From: Penium margaritaceum
Lineage: Eukaryota > Streptophyta > Zygnematophyceae > Desmidiales > Peniaceae
NCBI GenBank assembly: GCA_023375785.1
Contig: SZWC01004684.1
Coordinates: forward strand, 116,411 to 149,503
Direction of reading: 5' to 3'
Length of the DNA stretch: 33,093 nt
Shown here: in pieces, positions 11,147 to 19,820 of the stretch
Numbering within the stretch: position 1 is the stretch's first letter
How the letters are laid out: every line of letters starts with the position of its first letter
Notes under the pieces: model-generated
The model's input: the letters and a program-made list of their open reading frames with translations, nothing else
Databases searched by the model: none
Told to the model about the DNA's origin: nothing
Program-made: the position numbers and the translations under genes

Positions 11147-11198
11147 TGATCACGGTGTCCGCCGACCAAGGGAAGGGTTTGCATCCGACTTTGTGTCC
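11147..11198 (+). repeat. 52-bp repeat A at the left breakpoint of an inversion
   Basis: Contains GATCACGGTGTCCGCC followed by a copy of the RNase H codons DQGKGLHP. Repeat B at 11550-11601 matches at all but about four bases in the same orientation. Immediately after A the bases CGGACACCGTGATC form a 14-bp inverted match to its start, giving a strong potential hairpin. Confidence 0.85.
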
Positions 11199-11221
11199 GG
11201 ACACCGTGATCGGCGGGTCCA

Positions 11222-11540
11222 CTAGTTTTATCCTCCCTGGTTTGTACTGGATCTTGTAGTTGAAGCCGCCTTCGAGCAGCTCCATCCACCGTGCTTGATA
11301 ATGACTCATGTTTGGCTGCGACTTGATGTACTTGAGTGAGTAGTGGTTCGTGTGCACCGCACACCGCCGCACCTCAAGGTAGCACTTCCATCGCTTCAAG
11401 GCCTGGACCACCGTGAGTATCTCCTTCTCATGGATCGGGTAGTTGAGCTCAACCCCTTTCAGCTTCTTGGAGTAGTACGCAATCGGATGCAAACCCTTCC
11501 CTTGGTCCCGCATCAGTACCTCGCCGATCACGGTTTCCAT
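11222..11540 (-). pseudogene. pol: Inverted RNase H segment of G1
   Basis: Read on the minus strand, opposite to the rest of G1, this codes for the missing part of RNase H: VLMRDQGKGLHPIAYYSKKL, LNYPIHEKEILTVVQALKRW, YSLKYIKSQPNMSHYQARWM and NYKIQYKPGRIKLVDPP. The residues LMRDQGKGLHP occur both here and in the plus-strand RT frame ending at 11140, so they were duplicated at the breakpoint. On the other side, plus-strand sequence continues with integrase. The inversion therefore lies inside G1 and happened after its insertion or during its reverse transcription. The catalytic Asp of TDHHS-type motifs reads TNHYS here. Confidence 0.9.
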
Positions 11541-11548
11541 CTGACTTT

Positions 11549-12358
11549 GTGATCACGGTGTCCGCCGACCAAGGGAAGGGATTGCATCCAACTTCGTGTC
11601 CAACACGTGTCCGGATCCTGCTTTCGCGTTGCCCAGACTTGGGCGTGCATGCGATCACGGTGCCAGCGGGATCTCCAATCATCCGCACCCTGTTTTCCCA
11701 CGGGCATGCGGAGGACCTAGACTTTGCCGGGAGAACGGTGAAGGGGTGCAGGTGGGACGGCCAGTATTGGTGGCGTGAGAAGGGGAACTAGATTGTGGTG
11801 CCGCGGAGTGCGTCATCATGACAAGCGTTGTTGGAGGAGGCACACGACTCGCACTACAGTGGTCATTTTGGCCACGACAAGACCTTCAAGACGCTTGCGC
11901 GCCAATATTGGTGGGAAATAATGGGAGCAGGTTGCAAGGAGTATGTGAGCAGCTGTGACACGTGCCAAAGGATCAAGTCACAGAGGGCACGGGCGCAAGG
12001 GGAGCTACAGCCGCTACCGGTACCGGAGCGCCCTTGGACGGACATCTCACTTCACTTTGTGGGGGGTCTTCCACGGGGCGCAACGGGCAACACCATGGTG
12101 CTGGTGGTGGTGGATCGGTTCAGCAAGATGGTGCACTTTATTTCATGTGCGGAGAAGGTCACGGCAGCAGAGACGGCTCAACTCCTCTTGCAAAACGTCA
12201 TCAAAATTCACAGGGTGCTGAAGTGCATGGTCTCGAACCATGCTTCACCTCCCGGTTTTTGGAACAACTCTTCAAGAAGCTGGGCACCCGTGTGGCACTC
12301 TCATCGGCCTACCATCCCTAAAGGGATGGCCAAACTGAGCGCACCAATCAGACCATAG
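11549..12358 (+). pseudogene. pol: Gypsy integrase, zinc finger and catalytic core (G1)
   Basis: After a lead-in (GCRWDGQYWWREKGN*IVVPR) with TAG and TGA stops, the HHCC zinc finger is intact: EEAHDSHYSGHFGHDKT at about 11835 and SSCDTCQRIKSQ near 11950. The core shows PERPWTDISLHFVGGLP (first Asp) and VVVDRFSKMVHF. The second catalytic Asp region reads CMVSNHASP where VSDRDP is expected, so Asp is lost. A frameshift near 12240 moves the frame. The core ends SSAYHP*RDGQTERTNQTIEQ, with TAA replacing the Gln of HPQTDGQ. Confidence 0.9.
11550..11601 (+). repeat. 52-bp repeat B at the right breakpoint of the inversion
   Basis: Direct copy of repeat A (11147-11198). Between A and B lies the inverted RNase H piece. 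After B the sequence continues as spacer towards integrase. Confidence 0.85.
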
Positions 12359-12363
12359 AGCAA

Positions 12364-13119
12364 TTGCTGTGGGGGATCTTGGAGCCGGATGGTGAGGGAT
12401 GGTCATGCAAGCTCCCGGTGGCTGAGTTTGCCTACAACTCGGCAGTGCATGCCTCTACGGGGTGGTCTCCCTTTGAGGTAGTGTATGGGGTGCAACCTGC
12501 GTGTCCCTCAAATATGGCAACACGATCGGACCTACCCGTTGTGCAGCAGTGTGCAAGTGACTTCACAGAGGTGTGGCACGGCGAACAAGATGCGCTTCGC
12601 AAGGTGCAGCAGCATATGAAGCGGCAAGAGGACAAGCACCGGACAGCCAAGGAGTTCTCAGTGGGACAAAGGGTTCTGTTGAGCTCGCAAAACCTGCACC
12701 TGGTGGGGGTGGGCAGCGACAAGCTCAAGCCTCAGTGGGTGGGCCCTTTTCCGGTCAAGGAGAAGCGGTCCGCGGTGAGCTACGAGTTGGAACTGCCGGA
12801 CCACTACGGGATCCATCATGTGTTCAACGCTTCTCTTCTCAAGGCCTACAAGGAGCCAGATGCACAGTTTGCGGCGCGGGGAAAGGCTCCTCCTCCACTG
12901 GTCTTGGTGGAGGGTGAAGAGGAGTACATGGTGGAGAAGATTCTTGGGCACCGTCAGCGCGGTAACGAGTGGCAGTACCTAGTGCAATGGCTTGGCTATG
13001 GGCCTGAGCACAAGTGTTGGATCCTTGAAGCTGATTTCCACATAGGCGGTGCAATCAACACGGTCATCCGAGCGTACCAGGTGCGCACCGGGACAGTGCA
13101 CCCTCGAAGGGAGGGGTGA
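12364..13119 (+). pseudogene. pol: Integrase C-terminus and chromodomain of G1
   Basis: An open frame of 251 codons, the best preserved part of G1. It has the end of the integrase core (VAEFAYNSAVHASTGWSPFE), the GPY/F-type region (LKPQWVGPFPVKEK, YELELPDHYGIHHVFNASLL), and a chromodomain at about 12922-13080 (EYMVEKILGHRQRGNEWQYL, VQWLGYGPEHKCWILEADF). In chromoviruses this domain tethers the integrase to histone-marked chromatin and biases integration. Two of the three usual aromatic cage positions appear filled by Tyr (EEYMVEKIL) and Trp (QWLGY). The ATG-like start given is only the first codon after the stop in HP*RDGQ; the true protein is continuous with the integrase core upstream. Confidence 0.9.
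13106..13119 (+). other. Polypurine tract of G1
   Basis: GAAGGGAGGGGTGA lies directly before the TGTTATGGGAG that starts the 3' LTR. It would be the RNase H-resistant primer for plus-strand DNA. Confidence 0.8.
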
Positions 13120-13166
13120 TGTTATGGGAGCCGCCGGTCAAGGCAGTGATTACGTCATCATGCTGA
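13120..13166 (+). repeat. Truncated 3' LTR of G1 (47 bp)
   Basis: Matches 7345-7391 with a few mismatches, then stops matching at CATCATGCTGA. The remaining 870 bp of the expected LTR are absent, and C1 sequence resumes within five bases. Confidence 0.85.
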
Positions 13167-13170
13167 CGAC

Positions 13171-13205
13171 GTCCTGCAACCATGGTTCACCGATGGCACA
13201 AAGAA
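13171..13205 (+). repeat. 35-bp imperfect duplication, right copy
   Basis: Codes for VLQPWFTDGTKK, the same RT segment as 7310-7344. After it the C1 RT gene continues without loss (KVRRLRKALYGL). Confidence 0.75.
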
Positions 13206-14349
13206 GGTCCGGCGACTGCGCAAGGCCCTTTATGGGCTCTAACAGTCATCGCGTTGTTGGAACACGGAGATCTCCTCCACTCTTGAGCAGAGCGGTTATA
13301 GCTGCAGTACGGTTGACCCAACACTCTTCTTGAGTGCCCTCTCAGAGCCATTTGTGGCCATCCTCGTCTATGTTGATGACTTGCTCATCGCCTCTCCCAG
13401 TCCCGCAGCTCTCCAGTCAGACAAGGACCTCATGCATTCCACATACAACATGAAGGACCTGGGTGCTGCACGAATGTTTCTTAGGATGGAGCTTGAGCAT
13501 GACTGTCAGCGACTCACTCTACATGTACACAAGGCTGCATACATCCGCACACTAGGGGAGCGCTTTGCCTCCCTGCTTGCGGACATTCCCGCAGCGTCCA
13601 CACCAATGACTCCAGTAGGATAGCGTGTGCTGAAGTCACTCGATTCAGCACAGCTGGGGAATGCTTTCGATGTCACTGATTACCTCATTGTTGTCGTCTC
13701 TCTCATGTACCTCGCGGCCACCACTCAGGCGAACGTGGCCATCTCGGTCAACTTCCTGGCCTAGTTCTCCCAACAGCCTTGTCAGAAACACCTTGAGGCA
13801 GCATTGTGTGTTGTTCGTTACGCACTGTCCACTGCACATGTGGGACTTTGCTACCATGCTCAGCCCTCTATGGTAGTAGACGGGTATACAGAATGTGACT
13901 GGGCACACGACACTGATGCTCGCAGCCATACCGGTTACATCTGCCTTGTCGTTGGAGCTGGTGTCACCTGGAAGAGTGGAAAACAGGGTTGTATTAACCG
14001 GAGCTCCAATGAGGCAGAGTACATGGCATATGGCACAGGTACGTGTGAGAGTGTGTGGTTGTCCCGCTTGCTATAACAGTTGCGTGTCCCCATCCGTTGC
14101 ATCACTTTATGCTGTGACAACCAAAGTGCAAAAGCAATCACTGAGCATGACGGCATGCCTCATTCTTGCACAAAGCACATCAACATTGAGCATCACTTTG
14201 TGCGTGAGCGCATTGCTGCTAGAGAAGTTGTATGGATCGACGCTCTTCAGCAGCATGCAGACTTTCTTACCAAAGCTCTCAGTAGTGGCATGTTCAAGGC
14301 AGCTGTGCATGCTGTTGGTCTGCTATGCTCTCCTGAAGCCCCTGGTTGA
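13171..14349 (+). pseudogene. pol: Copia RT second half and RNase H (C1)
   Basis: RT continues with KVRRLRKALYGL*Q (TAA), then after a garbled 100 bases the active site ILVYVDDLLIASPS (YVDD at about 13369-13380) and YNMKDLGAARMFLRMELEHD. The thumb has ASTPMTPVG*RVL; C2 and C3 have Gln at that TAG. RNase H keeps all main motifs: DGYTECDWAHDTDARSHTGY, KSGKQGCINRSSNEAEYMAY, CCDNQSAKAITEH, KHINIEHHFVRE and ADFLTKAL. Other stops are FLA*FSQQ (TAG) and LL*QLR (TAA). The final stop follows LLCSPEAPG. Confidence 0.9.
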
Positions 14350-14432
14350 CATGAGTCTTCTACGTCTCGTTGTCTTGTGATGTGCTTCTTTTCTCATGTG
14401 TGTATGGACTGGTCGTCTGTGGATCATGTGTT

Positions 14433-14467
14433 GGTTGTGGTTGTGACACACGTAAGTGACCTCTCGA

Positions 14468-14472
<5 letters not shown>
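14433..14472 (+). repeat. Possible 3' LTR start of C1
   Basis: About 84 bp after the RNase H stop, TGTTGGTTGTGG is followed by GTAAGTGACCTCTCGACTC. The LTR starts of C2 (CTTACGGTGACCCCTCGGCTC) and C3 (CTTACTGTGACCTCTTGGCTC) have the same segment at a similar distance from their RNase H stops. No polypurine tract is visible before it and the 5' partner is not found. Confidence 0.4.

Positions 14473-14548
<76 letters not shown>
14473..14548 (+). repeat. (CA)n microsatellite, about 38 units
   Basis: A pure CA run of about 76 bp. It lies just inside the possible C1 LTR start and may have expanded from the short CTACAC sequence there. Confidence 0.98.
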
Positions 14549-14549
<1 letters not shown>

Positions 14550-15121
14550 CATCATCACTGCAAATGATTAATCTGGATCAAAGCTCTTTGGTGCAAAGCT
14601 GTGACACAACATGGGGCGGACAAGGATAGCAACATCATCAAGTTGTCAAGTGGTGGCCACAACACCAAAGCCACTCCTGTGGAGAGCTTTATTGTGGTGA
14701 TGTTTCATACTGTTACATTCTAGAATGGGGCACACACTTGGAGGAGTGCATGCACCACATACGTCTGTGATCGATGTGGCTGGGTTCTTGAACATTTGCA
14801 TGCTTCCAAAGTTGTGAGCCGGGTTGCTGATCCCACAGGACCACACGTCCGGTCTATGCCGGCGTGTGAGAAACCCCCTAGAGCTCGTTCGCTCCAGGTC
14901 CGGGTTTGATCCCTGGGTGGCGTCCGGGCCCCATGTCGAGAGCCTCGCGTGGGTGGCTCAGTCAACCGGCGCTTATCGCTTCGCTCACTCCTTACTCGCT
15001 CACTTGTTGTCTTTGACCCTCGTACGAAACATGATCTTGTCCCCAATCCATGGTGGCGCTCCCTCCACCTGCTTGCTTGCTTATCCTAGCAACCACGGCC
15101 ACCTACACTCGGTGGCCTCTA

Positions 15122-15250
15122 CCAGTCCCTCGAGAGACCCCATGATGATTTGTTGCATATTGTTTCTGACAGGTTGTGCATTTTCCTTGTGGTCAAGGCC
15201 CATGTAAACTATGGTTTGTATCGGTACCTCAAGAGACCCAATACTGATTG
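15122..15250 (+). repeat. 130-bp direct repeat, copy 1
   Basis: Runs from CCAGTCCCTCGAGAGACCCC to ACTGATTG, with TTGTGCATTTTCCTTGTGG in the middle. It matches 16099-16228 closely, differing by scattered substitutions. Confidence 0.9.
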
Positions 15251-15838
15251 TTGCTTTTCACGCATCTCTCATTGTGCTCTGTTGTGTCCTTTGGGCTTGT
15301 GTGCATCGTTGTGCAGATCATTGACAGCGAGATGCGACGCTGGTCGAGTGTTGTCCGGTGGAGTCGACGCACGCTGAGGCCTACACGCGTTTGGCTGGAG
15401 CCTCCTCCCTCTCACGTGCTCAGCTGCATCGGCAGACCTCCTCGGCAGTCATGCCGCCGGCAGTCACTGTCGCTGCATATGCTATCTGCACACGTCCAGT
15501 GCTGGGTCTGACTGCGATGTTGCATCTGCAGCACCATGCTTGTCTTAGGGTCCATGTTTCATATTGTTCGGGCACTGTTTGGACCGGAGACTAGCGTAGA
15601 GGCTGCCTGGGTTCAGGCGGCTATAAGTCATTGCTGCCATTTTTCTAGGTGATTCTGACCACAAGACTGCCTTCGGCGCGGGCATGTTATGGTATGGTCC
15701 AGTTTTCAGGCAAAACAGACGACGCTCGGGTTTTGGGCTGTCGGCTGTCTGGCAGGGCTCACCGAGAAAACCTTGCCTGCCAGAAAATGGGTCTTTTCCT
15801 TATTGGCTTAGTAACTGAATAACAAGCTCTACATAGCC

Positions 15839-15859
15839 CGGGGGGGGGAGGGGGGGGAG
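15839..15859 (+). repeat. Guanine tract, possible G-quadruplex
   Basis: Nine G, one A, then eight G in a row. Two such long runs can supply four G-triplets. It sits in gene-free DNA, so no role can be assigned. Confidence 0.7.
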
Positions 15860-16098
15860 CTAGAACTTAGAGGGTTCTCCGAATGTTGCTCATTCTCAGT
15901 TCCTAAGTAGTCATTTCCAGTTTTCAGCTTTTTTTTGGCACTAGCTCTGGCGCATGTATTTCTGAGTAACAACACAAGAGTTCTCAGACTTAGAATATGG
16001 TGTGGCAGACTGAGGGGGCAATCTAAGCAACTAGCGTGGAATCCCGCACACTGCATCAACAATGCTGCTGCCCAAACCTGTTGCAATAGGATTTCAAG

Positions 16099-16228
16099 CC
16101 AGTCCCTTGAGAGACCCCGTGATGATTTGCTGCATATTGTTTCAGACAGGTTGTGCATTTTCCTTGTGGTCAAGGCCCAGGTAAACTTTGGTTTTCATCG
16201 GTAACTCGAGAGACCCAGTATTGATTGA
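16099..16228 (+). repeat. 130-bp direct repeat, copy 2
   Basis: Second copy of 15122-15250, about 980 bp downstream in the same orientation. Confidence 0.9.
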
Positions 16229-16581
16229 TTGTCTTTGTTGACTTTTGGTCGGACATCTGTAGTTTGCATGTAGACCAGGACGCCCGGTGACATGTTTCAG
16301 GGTCTCGAGAAGCCTAACTTGCCTAGCTTGGTTTAGAAGTGGTGATAGTACGTTACCGCCGGCAACATCGTTTTTTTGTGCTTTATCATTTGGAATTTGA
16401 GTTTGCAGCTCAACCTTGGCTTGTGTGAGCATCTGGCACAAGGCTCAATGAACTAATTCGACAAGTTCGGAAAAAACCTCCCGATGATTAGTGCACAAGT
16501 GTTGTGCTCAAAGCCGTGGTGTTTGAGTCGTTCAAAAGACATTGACTTGTCCTGGCGCACCACCGCCTGGATGTGTTTTTA

Positions 16582-16652
16582 GGTACATTGCACATTTTCT
16601 TGTCGATCATAACCCGGGTACTCAGTAAAATTGACCGGTGCCTCGGGGACCT
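16582..16652 (+). repeat. Diverged third copy of the repeat module
   Basis: GCACATTTTCTTGTCGATCA, CCCGGGTACTC and CCGGTGCCTCGGGGACCTC keep the order and spacing of the central module in the two 130-bp repeats. They match even better, in inverse orientation, the module at 32312-32378 in E4. Confidence 0.7.
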
Positions 16653-16657
16653 CTCTT

Positions 16658-16662
16658 GTGTA
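16658..16662 (+). repeat. Target-site duplication of C2, left (GTGTA)
   Basis: The identical five bases follow the 3' LTR at 24340-24344. Five bases is the usual length for Copia integration. Confidence 0.95.
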
Positions 16663-17196
16663 TGTTGTTGTGTGTGACGTACATGGCTTACGGTGACCCC
16701 TCGGCTCATGTCCATTCACGTGCAGATCCCTGAGACTGGCGACAGTGCCAAACGACTGGCGGCCGGCGGCGACAGGCGCCCAAAAGACGCTCGTAATTTG
16801 TAGATTCGTGCTGTGGGACAGCACATAGGCGTGCAGCCTATCAGGTTGTAGATCTTGTTCATGCGGCCGTTCTGGTTCAAACGGCTTGTCGTTCTGACGT
16901 GTCAGGAGGGAGTTATGGCCAAAACTGTGTTTCTACCACTGTTCTGTCCTGCTAGAAAAGAGCGCCCTTGTGCGCTACATGTGTGTGCATCCACTAGGTC
17001 CATGACACTATTTGGGCTGTTCATGCCTTAGTTGTCATTCTCTCTGCACAATTCAGTATTTGCAGCTTCTGACACTTGTGTTTGTGTCCCTAGCTAACCC
17101 CTTGCTGTTCTCACCTCCACCTGTGTGTGCTAGTGAGTTAGCTGGCCAGCTTGTACTGCCACGTCAGCAACAGCAGTGCTACAAAGCTGTCTTTCA
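16663..17196 (+). repeat. 5' LTR of C2 (534 bp)
   Basis: From TGTTGTTGTGTG to GCTGTCTTTCA. It matches 23823-24339 along its length. The main length difference is an extra stretch of about 17 bp near 16762-16780. I see no clear TATA box. Confidence 0.97.
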
Positions 17197-17208
17197 TGAT
17201 ATCAGAGC
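17197..17208 (+). other. Primer-binding site of C2
   Basis: TGATATCAGAGC directly follows the LTR and differs from the initiator-methionine tRNA complement TGGTATCAGAGC at one base. Confidence 0.85.
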
Positions 17209-18038
17209 AGCGAGCCAGTGCTCGCACAGTTGTGTAGCAGAGGCGCAGCAACCGCGGTAGCAGTGAGCGTCCGCAGCCGTTGCCGTGAGTAGCAGCAACA
17301 GCAGCGCCCACTGCCACGGCGAGAGGTCCTGGGAGGACCCATCACATTTCCGACCGTTTTTTTAAAACATCCGCGACAGCTCCGCGGCCGTTCTGCAACA
17401 GCTCCGCGGTCGTTCCGCGAGAGCGGAAGTCGATCCGCGGAAAACCCCAGGTGCTCCGCGGTGACGCAAACTCCGCAGCAGATGCGACAAATCCGCGGCC
17501 ACATCGGAATGCATCAACAGTGCCGCGACTCTACCGCAGTTACTCGCGTCGTTCCAAAGTGACGACCCCGCGGTGATGGTGCCGTGGCAGATCCACGGCG
17601 TTCCGCGGATCCGCGGCACTCAGCGGCGGACGCTCCGCGGTGGTTCTGGAACGCGCCGGTGTTCCGCCGGTGGTTCCCCCGGTGCTCCGCGGCTGCAAGT
17701 CCGTGACAGTTCCGCGGCCGTTCCGCGATTGCCAGACGCGAGAGCTTTGCGGTGGTTGCAGAAGGCACCAATGGAGGTGCCCCGGCAGGTTGCAACACCC
17801 CGCCGCGTTCCGCGTCTATGCGACCGCGGCTGTTGTTCTACGGCAAAAACCGCGGAATTCCGCATCAATAAAACATGCGGTGACAAATCCGCGGTGACAA
17901 CTCCGCGGTGACAGCTCCACGGTGACATCTCCGCGATGACTCCATGGTGACCACTCCGCGATGACATTCCGCGGTGGCAACTCCGCGCTTGATATCTCCG
18001 CGACAGAAGACAGCATGTGTTCCAGACAACCAACCATC
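17209..18038 (+). repeat. C2 leader with CCGCGG minisatellite
   Basis: Non-coding leader between PBS and gag. More than 15 TCCGCGG-type motifs lie between about 17391 and 18000. At 17880-18000 they become regular, spaced about 12-16 bases apart, as variants of TCCGCGGTGACA, some with CCACGG, CCATGG or CCGCGA. Both strands stay open for long stretches only because the repeat lacks stops. It may form RNA structure for packaging or dimerisation; that is inference. Confidence 0.85.
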
Positions 18039-19820
18039 ATGCCTAAACAAACCCCCGCCAGCGCCGCCACCGACGTAGCCGCCGAGGGAAGCTCCGTGAG
18101 TGGCCAACGTCGGCCGCTGCCATTGTCACCACAGCTGTAGCAGCAGGAGCAGCAGCACCAGTAGCAGCACCCGCAGCAACAGTCGCAACAGCAGTAGCTA
18201 CAACAGCAGCAATAGCAGCAGCGGCAGCAACAGCAGCCGCAACAACAGCAACAGCAGCGGCCACCGAGTCCGACAACCTTGGCGCGCCAGGTGCGCGCAT
18301 TGGCTGACCAACAGGCGGAGAGCCGCCTGACTTTGACAAAGCAGGTCGCTGAGCTACATGACCTGATCAGGGGCCTACTGCATCAGCAGCAACAGTCCCA
18401 GCAGCAGCAATAGCACCCATCCGCAGATCCGAGCGAGGACCACCTCGCTCACGGCGGCAATGCAAATGAGGTTGTGGAGACCCTCTCTGACTCTGGCGAG
18501 GAGGGTGAGGAGGAGCTGCTGCGAGCACGCCTCATCCGCCTGGAGGCGCGTCGTAGAGCGCGTGAGGCCAACGTCGCCCTCTAGGGCACGAGCTCAAGCG
18601 TCGACGCCAGCCTGAGCTCATCTCACCGCCCTCTGAGCTTTGAGGAGCTGGCTCTGCGGGTCCGCCTAGGCAAGGGGATTGCCTCCTCTTTGCCCGGTAC
18701 CGTAGTGGCTTTAGCCGTCGCTCTGGCGACGGTCAAGCCACCCAAGTGGTTTGAGTCGGACCTGCCCGTCTTCCGGACTAGGAATGACTTCAAGTCTTGG
18801 GAGCCGCGCTTTCGCATGTGGGTTATGAGCGAAGGAGTCCTCGCCTACTTCCTCACTCCATACCAAGCGTCTGACCCCGCCCAGACACAAATGGCGGTTC
18901 GCGCCGCCTCCAACCTGATGAAAGCCGCCCCAGCCTTAACCAAAGACTTTAGTCGGTTCCTTGGTGATCCGTTGATCGGCTCGGGAGCTGACCCTCGCGA
19001 GGCGTGGGCACTGGCTGTCACTCTTTTCGGGGGCGCCACCTTGGCGCTGACGTCCCAGTGCCTTGCCGACTTCAACTCCCTCTGCCAGACTGCTCAGGAG
19101 TCTGCAGTTGACTACTGGCGCCGGGCGATCCAGCTGCACGAGGAGTTGGGAGACGATGCACCTGCGCAGTACTCCGCCCTCCAGATCATCCTCTACAACA
19201 TCCACCCCTACTACACGCACGTCTTCAACAACTTTGACCAGACTCTACTTCGCGACATGGCGAGCAAAGGGACCCTACTACGCTAGGCCACCCTCCACTT
19301 CCTGGAGGTCGCCGGCATGGACGCCGCGAACCGCGCTTGCCAAAGTAATGCTTTAGTTGAAGTTGCCGCCACATCCTCCATCCCGCCGTCTACAGCGATG
19401 GCGGCTCCAGCTCAGGGGAAGAAGGGCCGCAAATCGTCAGGTGGTGGTTCCAGCGGCAGGACTAGCAGCGGCACCAACTCCAGCAGTGTCAGCCGCAGCA
19501 GCAGCGGGAGCAGCAGTAGCAGTGGCGGTAGCAGCAGTAGCAGCAGCGGCAGCAGCGGCTCTGGCAGCACGACGGGTCGCCGGCTCGTGTGCTTCAACTG
19601 CGGGGGCGACCATTGCTACCCCGACTGCACTTGCCTGACAGGCCGCCCATTGGAATGGGCCAAGGTCACCCGTGGGCTGCAGCAGGTGCACGAGGCGCGC
19701 ATGCGCCAGACGTCCGGTGCCATAGCAGGCTCCTCCGCGGATCCTCGTGACCAGGCGCTCGCCGAACGCGACAGGACGATCGCCGAGCTACACCAGCTTC
19801 TCGCCCTGCTCTCATCTTAG
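18039..19820 (+). pseudogene. gag: Copia gag with CCHC-type knuckle (C2)
   Basis: The start is set at ATG 18039 (MPKQTP), which matches MPKDPP at the start of the C3 gag. The frame holds to the TAG at 19818, 593 codons, against 587 in C3. It has a Gln-rich N-terminus (18126-18413), an acidic stretch (LSDSGEEGEEELL), the gag core (KPPKWFESDLPVFR, WEPRFRMWVMSEGV, SGADPREAWALA, DYWRRAIQLHEELG), a Ser/Gly run from AGC repeats (about 19440-19575) and a knuckle CFNCGGDHCYPDC at 19590-19628, spaced Cx2Cx3Hx4C. Internal stops at 18138, 18162, 18195, 18213, 18411, 18582 and 19284 are all TAG; none is TAA or TGA. The TAG at 19818 aligns with a CAG in C3, so gag and pol were probably one frame. Confidence 0.93.

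Larger units (their letters stand above)
7345..13166 (+). mobile_element. Ty3/Gypsy chromovirus G1 inserted in the C1 RT gene
   Basis: It starts TGTTATGGGAG and the same start recurs at 13120 just after a polypurine tract. The order is LTR, met-tRNA PBS, gag with CCHC knuckle, protease, RT, RNase H, integrase, chromodomain, PPT, LTR start. Integrase after RNase H identifies Ty3/Gypsy, and the chromodomain identifies the chromovirus branch. The 5' LTR is about 918 bp but only 47 bp of the 3' LTR remain. The RNase H region is inverted. All genes carry stops or frameshifts and the RT motif is destroyed, so the copy is inactive. Confidence 0.9.
3143..14349 (+). mobile_element. Ty1/Copia-type retrotransposon C1, split by G1
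   Basis: The order gag, protease, integrase, RT, RNase H is the Copia (Pseudoviridae) order; in Gypsy elements integrase follows RNase H. The coding part runs to 7344, is interrupted by the chromovirus G1, and resumes at about 13171. Every domain carries stops or frameshifts and two active sites are altered (protease DSG to DTR; integrase SER to SKH). Pol is clearly related to C2 and C3, but the gag and the inter-domain linkers are more diverged, so this is an older or separate lineage. No 5' LTR was found. A possible 3' LTR start lies at about 14433. The boundaries given are those of the recognisable coding region, not the true ends. Confidence 0.85.
14549..16657. other. Gene-free 2.1 kb between C1 and C2
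   Basis: No open frame here has a recognisable motif. It holds a G-rich tract (15839-15859), a 130-bp direct repeat (15122-15250 and 16099-16228) with a third diverged copy (16582-16652), and no poly(A) or tRNA gene I can defend. By position it could be the LTR and 3' flank of C1, or an older element of the kind seen at 32726-33093, whose repeat module it shares. C2 and C3 are both inserted at its right end. Confidence 0.6.

Noticed and set aside
14360..14571. Open frames of alternating Thr-His or Cys-Val
   Set aside because: Direct translation of the (CA)n microsatellite.
14880..14965. tRNA-like or SINE-like sequence (GGTTTGATCCC; TGGCTCAGTC)
   Set aside because: The B-box-like motif precedes the A-box-like motif, the reverse of a tRNA or SINE promoter, and no cloverleaf can be drawn.
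17202..18107. Several overlapping minus-strand frames in the C2 leader
   Set aside because: They arise from the CCGCGG minisatellite lacking stops; the element is transcribed in the other direction.
19284..19820. Programmed readthrough at the C2 gag-pol stop (TAG 19818)
   Set aside because: The TAG aligns with a CAG in C3, and C3 has its own stop at a different codon, so the stop is not a conserved signal.
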